30,529 bases of DNA from Schoenoplectus triqueter (taxonomy: Eukaryota; Streptophyta; Magnoliopsida; Poales; Cyperaceae), in the NCBI GenBank assembly GCA_964058805.1, contig CAXKVV010001744.1, forward strand, positions 1 to 30,529, read 5' to 3'. Of this stretch, positions 20,803 to 27,880 are shown in pieces. The notes beneath the pieces are model-generated. The model saw only the letters and a list, made by a program, of their open reading frames with translations, made no database searches and was not told the DNA's origin. Both the position numbers and the translations under genes were made by a program. The number at the start of each line of letters is the position of its first letter. Within the stretch, counting starts at the first letter, position 1.

Positions 20803-23014
20803 CTGGAAACGTTGTATTTAATCTGGGCCACTAGATTGCTCTAAGATTAGTGTAGAGTCTTATTTAAATGTTCAATTGTACTTGGGCCGCTGGATTTAAC
20901 TAAGATACGTGCTTGACAAATGTAAGGCTCAGATTGAATTGATCTTTGATTTTCTCAAATCTTGGCAGATCTTATCCATCGATAGATCTCAAGATGGGTA
21001 AGGCGTTTCAATAATCGTGCAGATGAACTCTCTTGAGCCTCTGTCTTACCAATGCCTCAAGATTCGTTCCCGGCGGCCGGAGGTCCTCTCCTCCGATCAG
21101 ACCCGCACCTTAGCATCGTCTCAATGTGTGGAGTCCTTTTGTGGTGTCTGATCGGAGATCTGTACGGTAGTGAGTGCCGTGTGATAGTACCAGTTGGTGT
21201 ACCAGTTGAAATCGGTACCAAGATGCCTTCTATGTCGAATTCAAGAGAATTGATCGAAGTTCTTGACAATTGCAAGCTTGATAAGCATCGTCTTGACGTG
21301 TTTGAGTAATCTGAGGTGAGCAGGGGTCTTCTCCCTTGTTCTTAGCAGTGTTGGAGCACCTCACTTATTGGCAGTGCACGGTATTAGTTAATGCCGGCCT
21401 CAATTAACTCGAGCCATAATCTTTTATTGACTCCTTTCATCAAATTGACACTCTTCAGGCCTAAATCATACCTAAACACATCTAGGGCCAGTGGCTCACA
21501 GAATTGAGTGATCATTGAAGCACAAAATCATGATGCATGTTGCTGTGTGCAATGCCGAAGTGCAATTCAATGGAATCGACTAATGCTCTTAAGCAATTAC
21601 AAGTTCAATGTATATCGTCTTAATACATTTGTGTAGTGTGAAGCAAATAAAGGGCTCCTCTTCTCTCACAGTATGTTGAGGCATGGTACTTCCTGACAAC
21701 ACTTGGTGCCGATCGGTACCGGTTGTGATTTCCCTTTCGGTTCAAGATGCTAATTAGATTTAGCACACTTGATTGTCATCTCTCAGGCCTAAAGGCTCAC
21801 TGAGCTAGATGATAGCTTTAATGAAATTGAACTTCGACGGTTGGCGATATACTGATCTTAACAGAATTAGTATACTTACAAAGGACTTATATAATTTTTA
21901 ACTGCTTCCTATCAATCATATTGACTCAATCAAAGTAATTACAGAGCAATAAAGTCCTTACCTTTCAATTATCATCTAGTTAGAAATAAGAAGATCGATT
22001 GGAAAATGAAAATTCTCAACGAAAATCAATATAGCAGCAAATGAATTGCAAATTCTTGATGTTTGTGACTGAACCAGGCCTAAAGGCTCACCAATCAATT
22101 CGTGATTGGGCCAGTGGCTCACTGAATTCAATTAATTAGTGTCAATTGATATGATTTATAAAAGAAACAGTAGGGAGATAGAAGAAAGAAGCAAATTCTT
22201 GCAAGAAGGCAGTAAGAACGGAAAAGAAATCAAATTGACTATATAATAAGCATAAATTGAATGCTAAAGAAACACCAATTGAATCTATTTGCATGATTGA
22301 TTACCTTGAACTCTTGACAGAAAAATATAAATTGATCAAATTCTTCTTATTAACTCTTGTAATCTCTCTCTCTCTTCCCTAAGTGATCACTATTGAATGT
22401 GTGTGAGTATGTATATGCTCTCAATTGCTCGGCAACGGTTCAACTTCTTCTCTCCTTTGGTCATTGGCTGCCGGGTTTATATAGCTCTCAACCGGCCACT
22501 CTCTTGATTGTGATTGGTGGATCACTTTTGACTCGGATTGCCAACTAGGATAGATCTCAGGCCTTCATTTTAACTGTTTGAATGGTCGTGATTGAATTAT
22601 GTTTGTTTTCTAACAGTTTTCTGTTAGTACTTTGACCGTATCGCGATTTTATTGACTCCAACTCTCAATTGCTTATGTATTTCGACTGACAAGCGGGCCC
22701 AGGACTGCCAACCTCTATTTAAACGCTCCATAGACACTTTGAACGCCGTTTCATTCACTTGCTAATTTCAATTTCACTGAACTCACTTCTGTCTCATTTT
22801 CACCTCTTGATCAATTAGCATCTTATACATCTAATTGACTCACCAATTCACCTCCATTGGCATCGCCTTGCCTCAAAGAAACTGCTTTACAACTCAATTT
22901 GATCTCTAGAGCACCAATTGGACTTCCCTTCTTAGCTCAATTTCTAGTACTAGCTCAATTTTATCTTATGTTCATCTCACTTTCTCAATTGATCTAGTAG
23001 CATCTCTTATCCTA
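20803..23014. other. Repeat-like non-coding DNA within the hairpin-dense domain
   Basis: No gene is supported. GGCCTAAAGGCTCAC and GGGCCAGTGGCTCAC recur at about 21490, 21788, 22078 and 22109, again self-complementary around GCC/GGC. TTTATATAG at 22476-22484 is a reasonable plus-strand TATA box, 570 bp before a short basic reading frame. Small palindromes CTCTAGAG, CCAATTGG and TAGTACTA cluster at about 22905-22955. Overlapping frames on both strands at 21052-21309 reflect palindromic, GC-balanced DNA rather than a gene. Confidence 0.45.
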
Positions 23015-23053
23015 TTGGCTGATCATCGCTGCTCTCTTAGATCACCTTCAATC

Positions 23054-23248
23054 ATGGTGAGGCGTCAGGGAAAGAAGAGAATGCGAGTTGTATTGGATTC
23101 GAGTAATGGCGAGAAGAAGAAGGAGGGAGAAGGCTCTTCGGCTGGATTGGATGCGCATGACACATATGCACCAACGCATAGGAGAGAAGGGGAGCAGAGG
23201 TTCAAGGTGCCTAGACCAGGTTCACCTTTTTCTTTATCTCTTGTTTAA
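23054..23248 (+). CDS. Short basic open reading frame, unrecognised
   Basis: An ATG in the context ATCATGGTGAGG opens a frame of about 64 residues, starting MVRRQGKKRMRVVLDS and continuing with a Lys/Glu/Ser-rich hydrophilic stretch before a TAA stop. The same frame can be read from an earlier ATG at 23015. I do not recognise it. A basic, disordered N-terminus of this kind would suit a retroelement gag-like first exon, and a TATA box lies 570 bp upstream, but nothing proves it is translated. It may simply be a chance frame. Confidence 0.2.
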   Translation: MVRRQGKKRMRVVLDSSNGEKKKEGEGSSAGLDAHDTYAPTHRREGEQRFKVPRPGSPFSLSLV

Positions 23249-23598
23249 ATTCAACTGAGTTGAATTAAATAAGTAGGTTGAATAGACTTGTTTTACAGCT
23301 TTAATTCATGTACTTACTTACATTGCTCTGACTATTGGGTCCCACCTGTAAGGTTTAACGACTTAGATCTGTAGGTTTGATTAGCAGTTGACTAGGGTTA
23401 ATATGCTGAGGTGGCACTGCTTGATTGGTTGTCTATTTAATAAATGGTTTTTTAGCACTAATGATCTAGTTAATGACTGGCTGAGATGTCTCTGACTAAT
23501 TATGCCACGTGTGCTGCCTGTGCTGACTTGTACCAACCAGATAAGGCCACATGTATCCCTTGTGTACACTATGTGATGACATGGCACCAGAGAGTACA

Positions 23599-23929
23599 TG
23601 CCACGTGGCACCAAGTGGGGCCCACTTGTCAGTCATCTTGTGGCATGGTGGGGCCCACAATGGTGAGGTGGACCAATAGGAAAACGCCACGTGGCACTCA
23701 ACTGCTAAGGTGGCTCACTCTGATGCTGCCGTGTGTCTAGCTGCTGTATCTCAAATAGTGAGGTGGCTTCATGATATGCTGCCACGTAGCATGCATCTGT
23801 TGATGTGGTGGCCTGAGATGCTGCCAAGTGGCATGCGTCTAGTGAAGTGGCTGCTGATATGGACCAGTGGGTTAGTGTCACGTGACATCTGCTTGCTGAC
23901 CTGGTCCAATCCGGTGTTGCCACGTGGCA
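23599..23929. repeat. Cluster of CACGTG and GGGCCC palindromes with paired changes
   Basis: Perfect palindromes are TGCCACGTGGCA at 23599-23610 and 23918-23929, GCCACGTGGC at 23686-23695 and TGTCACGTGACA at 23876-23887. TGCCA/TGGCA around AG lies at 23822-23833. CAAGTGGG/CCCACTTG around one G lies at 23612-23628, and GTGGGGCCCAC at 23648-23658. TGCC...GGCA and TGTC...GACA differ at two complementary positions. CACGTG is also the core G-box, so each may bind bZIP or bHLH factors. The many overlapping reading frames here on both strands are by-products of self-complementary DNA. Confidence 0.85.
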
Positions 23930-24356
23930 CACCTTCTCTCTTCATCTATTTTGTATTCTCTGTGTTTCTTACACCCAGTTTGTACCCAGAGCTGCTGTTG
24001 TCCCCAAGTTGTACCCAGAGTTGCCTTGATCAAATCTGAGCCCTTGATCTGCCTATTTAATCTGCTTTATCTTCCCTGAATTTATTTTAATAGCTCCACT
24101 TGTCCAAAAATTCTGAAATTTTCACCAAAAGTCCCTAAATTCATGATGATCACTTCTGTAATTTTTAATTATATTTTTGCCCTTGCCTCATTGCATTAAA
24201 ATTCATTTATCAAGAAAACCATGTTTCCCTCTTGATAAAATCTCAGTTTCTTAGTTGTAGCTCAGTATCTCTGCCAAATAAACTCTCTTTGCAGAAACTC
24301 CCCCCAATCAAACACCAATTAGACTTATATTGATGTTCATTGGGATTTGATTTGTT

Positions 24357-24568
24357 CAAAAGCTGATTACTTGTCAACAATTGATACAAATCTAGATTTG
24401 ATCAGATGGTTGCTCACGGCTTTGGCACCTGATCAGTCTTGTGAAATTGGCTTTCAATCCATTCTCATGAAGGTGATCTGGTCAAAGGCTGATTACTTAT
24501 CATCAATTGACACAGATCATGGTCTAATCAGGTGGTCGCTCACAGATTTGACACCTAGTCAGCCTTGA
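24357..24568. repeat. Imperfect tandem duplication, 126-bp period
   Basis: CAAAAGCTGATTACTTGTCA at 24357 recurs as CAAAGGCTGATTACTTATCA at 24483. Similarity continues through GATCAGATGGTTGCTCACGG / AATCAGGTGGTCGCTCACAG and CACCTGATCAGTCTTG / CACCTAGTCAGCCTTG. The second copy is shorter. The frame spanning both copies reflects the repeat and is not a recognised protein. Confidence 0.8.
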
Positions 24569-24737
24569 AAGCAAAATCACATTGAGACTTCTTGTGATTG
24601 GTTGTATCAAAATACTGGCTTGGCATTGACACAGCTCCTTGTTGTACAGGGATTATTTTGGTTCAGTTCATAGGGTTTGCTTTGAGAATCAATATCTAGG
24701 GTTTGATCTTGACTTTCTTAATGTCCATCACTGAGGT

Positions 24738-25163
24738 GTGGGACCCACCTGTCAGTGAAAAATGATTACATGGATGACCCCTCAGGAGATCTCTTTCTCT
24801 CTCCTGAATCTCTTGAGTGCCATCCATGTCGAATGAACAGTAGATGGTGAGGTACTTATACCCTTACCTTGCACTTAGAATTTCCTTGTGGGATTAATGC
24901 TTAACCCTTGTTCCGGCTTAATTAGGTTTAGTAAATAGGCTAGGTTTATGCTGTTAGAGCTGTTTGCAAGAGACTGCCAGGTGGGTCCCACTTGTCAGAA
25001 AAAGTATGATCACATGGTGACACCCGAGAGATTTCCCTTCTCTCTTGAGTCTCTCGGCTGTCACTCACGCCGAGTGGATAGCGGATGGTGGAGTATTTAT
25101 ACCTTTGTCTCTCACCCCAACATTTCCTTGTGGGACAAATGAATTTGTTCCGGGGTTCATTAG
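24738..25163. repeat. Two about 242-bp tandem units, each with a long hairpin and TATA-like site
   Basis: Copy 1 (24738-24926) and copy 2 (24981-25163) share the start GTGGG(A/T)CCCAC then TGTCAG, a late TTTCCTTGTGGGA (24881 and 25123), and TTGTTCCGG. Each has a TATA-like site, TACTTATACCC or TATTTATACC. Copy 1 contains CATGGATG (24769-24776) pairing with CATCCATG (24821-24828) and TCAGGAGA (24782-24789) pairing with TCTCCTGA (24800-24807). Copy 2 has, at the same places, GTGACA with TGTCAC and CCGAGAGA (25024-25031) with TCTCTCGG (25050-25057). The stems are conserved in position but not in sequence. Confidence 0.85.
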
Positions 25164-25980
25164 CGACTCTTCTGGCCGGTGGCCCCACTCCTTCTTGCCC
25201 TCTTCTTTCTTCTTCTTATGATTTATTACTGATAATTGATATTCATTCTTAATTATTCAGCTATTTAATCCTTGAGATTTTTTAAGGGTAAACAGGCCAA
25301 AACCCAGAACCAAAGAGTAAGCATAAAACCTTAAAATACCGAGTTGCCAACGAGTGAACCCAAAACCGTCGAGCCGTCTTGGAGAGAATAGACCACAAGA
25401 GCTAAAAAAAAAGCAAAACTCTCAGATTAAGAAGTGGGAAAGAAAAAAGAAAGAAAGAAACAAGCTCTGAGACAAACCTTATTGAGAGATCAGAGACACC
25501 GACAGCCGGTAGCGGGAGCAAAGCTCTAGTATTGAACGACCAGCGACGCCGACAACCGGTAGCGGGACTGCGGGAGAGATCGAAGAAGATTAGAAGAAGG
25601 GGAGAAATGAGGTTAGGGTTTTTTCCTCTCGATCTCGGAGAGGCATCGCGTGAAAAAAAAAGCAGAGAGAAATGAGATCGCTGCGTGCTGACTGCTGAGA
25701 TCGCTGGGTAGGATTAATTCATTGTATAATGGATGAACCAGATTAACAACGCTAGCGTCTTGAGACATCCACGAGCCGAGCTAGGTAGTTCTCGAACTTG
25801 TCTCGTTAATCAACGAACTAACCATCTCGTCTCGTTAACAACTGGAGCTGATAACGAATGAGTTATAAGTGAGCTGTAGATGAGTCGAACACGAGAGAGT
25901 TATGAGCCATGAATATTTTGTGCTCTACGTCCTAAGTAGAGATAGAGATAGAGATTTGAGAGTAAGATTTAATATCTAAA
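25164..25980. other. Intergenic DNA with a minus-strand leader-like fragment
   Basis: No gene is supported. A 50-bp-period duplication lies at 25481-25567 (both copies end in CCGGTAGCGGGA). The minus strand from about 25720 to 25470 looks like a plant 5' leader: AACCCTAA telo-box (25613-25620), CT-rich tracts and a possible splice donor CAATAAG|GTTTGT at about 25481. No coding exon follows at lower coordinates. At 25740-25900, CTCGTTAA-type motifs recall the hAT MITE at 9084-9513. A (GATA)-like run, AGAGATAGAGATAGAGAT, is near 25938. Confidence 0.4.
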
Positions 25981-26089
25981 TATATTTATTGGGCTAAAAG
26001 ATTTTCAGTTGCGAGCCTGTTATTCTTTTTGCTGAAAAAACTGAATTGACCAGGACCAACGAATCCGGTCCATTCCCCTAATCGCCTTC

Positions 26090-26520
26090 CCCATTCCAAT
26101 TCGCCTCTCAACTCTCAAGCTTCTCCTCTCCCTCCAGATCTCCATCTCTCCTCTGACCCTCCGCTGCTTTCACATTCATTCATCTCAAACAGCCCCTAAT
26201 CTCGGCACGGGCTTTGACTTTCTCGGTTGCGCTGTACAGCTCTCGTCGACGGGTTCTCATCGGCTAGCTCTCATCCTGCCTCTCGTTTTTTAGTTCATGG
26301 CATCTATCGCCTCTAATCCGATCTAGCTCTAAAAGTAATTCGATTTCTCTCTTGAGTTCTAGATCTGATCCGATCGACGATTAGAGCTTTCTTCCTCGGT
26401 GCTCCCTTCTCGCCATCCGCGCTTGTGAGCCGTAACCTTTCGTACGGCAGTTGTTCCCCTCTCGCCATTAACCCTAGAGTTCGATATTCCAAAATTCTAA
26501 CCCTAGTTCTTCGTGTCCAG
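26090..26520 (+). other. Probable 5' UTR exon of the SEC24-like gene
   Basis: A strongly CT-rich stretch (CTTCTCCTCTCCCTCCAG, CATCTCTCCTCTGACC), typical of plant core-promoter Y patches and leaders, begins at about 26090. The exon is inferred to end at GTGTCCAG (26520), followed by the donor GTATGC. The start is not defined and no clear TATA box is present, as is usual for housekeeping genes. Splicing to 27850 is inferred from the good donor and acceptor pair. Confidence 0.6.
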
Positions 26521-27849
26521 GTATGCGTACCCCCCCCCCCTCTAACTTCATCCTTTTTTTACTCTATTTTTCTTTAAAGTAGCTGTCACCATTTCCTATG
26601 CATTGATAAGCGGCAATAGCGTCCTCTTTACATTCATACAGCAACAGCTATTACCGGCTGTTGTTTGATCTGGTTTGATTAAATTATGGGAGACCACAGC
26701 ACAAATAGCCTGAGATTCATCTTATTCCTTATGAATTTTTTGTGAAAAGTTTGTTTAGTCTTGGCATTAAATAATGTTTACTTTTCAGTTCACTGGACAG
26801 CAGTTCTCTCTGGCAATCATCATAAGTTAGATAATAATGACACTGTAGGCGTCAGGTCTGGTCTGCACTGGTACTGTCTATTAGCTCTTCACACAGAATA
26901 CAAACCTGAATAGATGTAGTTGTTAGATTGGTTCTGTTTATAGGTGGAGTTATTAGATCAAATAGATATAGTTGATTTGGTGATTCTAAATTCAGCTTGG
27001 TGCTAATACAATCAATATTATACCTGATTAGTATGTGATACAGCAGAGGGAGGGAGGGAGGGAGAGAAAAAGAGAGATAGAGAGTGGGAAGAGAGACAAA
27101 CCCCTTCAACAGTATCAAATACAACCAAGAGAGTTGACCATTCTCCTCTTTCCATCAACCCTTTTGCACTGGAAGTCTCTTTATCGTCCTTTGACATTAC
27201 CTAACCAATTACTATGTATATTGTCATTTTTCACTTGTTTAGAGCTTTGATTCGTTAAACATCAAACTTTTTCCCCTAATGAATAGAAAATTTCAGGTTC
27301 ACATATTCTGCTTTATTCATACTTAAAGCGACAAAGTCTCTTTACTGGAGATATCAAGATTGTTGCCAATTCAAAAAAGTCCCGTTTAAGTGATACTTTT
27401 CTTTTTTTATTGTTCAATTATAACCAGTTTAAATACAATTATCAGGGTCATTTCAAAGTAGTGGCTGATGGTGAACCTGCACTTGTTGTCTATCCTTTCT
27501 AGCTCTGGGAACTATTAACCTAAATTTTCTGCTTTCAAGGTTTAAAAAAATAGAATTGATGTCTATTTATGTAGTTTATGAAGTTCATAGCAAAAAAAGT
27601 GGTACTATCCATTGGCACACAAAATTTATCAAACCAAAGTGTTTTCTGAAGTTTTGAAATCTGGGTTGTTACATCTCTGTTAGAAATTTTGTTTCAAATT
27701 ATTAAGAGATAACTGAGTTTTAAAATACACACAGATGTTAATTATTGAGAGTACATTACAACATCTAAAAAAACAAGATTTTTTTTGAAGTAGCAGGCGA
27801 AGGGGAAAAAACAAGAATTGATCGATTGATAAGCATTTCTTTGTTACAG
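26521..27849 (+). other. Leader intron of the SEC24-like gene (1329 bp)
   Basis: It has the donor GTATGC at 26521 and the acceptor TTTGTTACAG ending at 27849, 31 bases before the start codon. The intron carries an 11-C tract (26530-26540), right behind the donor, and a GGGA microsatellite (about 27046-27064). Long introns in plant leaders often raise expression; that is general knowledge, not shown here. No gene lies inside. Opposed frames at 26852-27250 are not genes. Confidence 0.6.
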
Positions 27850-27880
27850 GTCATTTAAAAGCCCATCTAAGGCTCAATAC

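Larger units (their letters stand above)
18752..25064. other. Hairpin-dense domain, probably an unclassified transposable element
   Basis: From AAAGGGTC/GACCCTTT (18752-18773) to the long stem at 25017-25064, this 6.3 kb is crowded with short inverted repeats. Sub-arrays are listed separately. It is markedly more GC-rich than the flanking DNA, contains several degenerate tandem duplications, and no protein-coding gene could be recognised. TATA-like sites occur (TTTATATAG at 22476). The motif GTGGGTCCCAC followed by TTGTCAG or CTGTCAG, found three times in variants, is familiar from plant repeats. I infer a large non-coding or defective element, perhaps LTR or internal leader DNA of a retrotransposon, but no ends, primer-binding site or target-site duplication were found. 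Confidence 0.5.

Noticed and set aside
21052..21309. 85-codon plus-strand frame and 72-codon frame opposite
   Set aside because: Both strands are open over the same GC-balanced stretch; neither has recognisable motifs or splice context.
23381..24039. Many overlapping reading frames on both strands
   Set aside because: They coincide with self-complementary CACGTG/GGGCCC DNA, mirror each other across strands and resemble no protein family.
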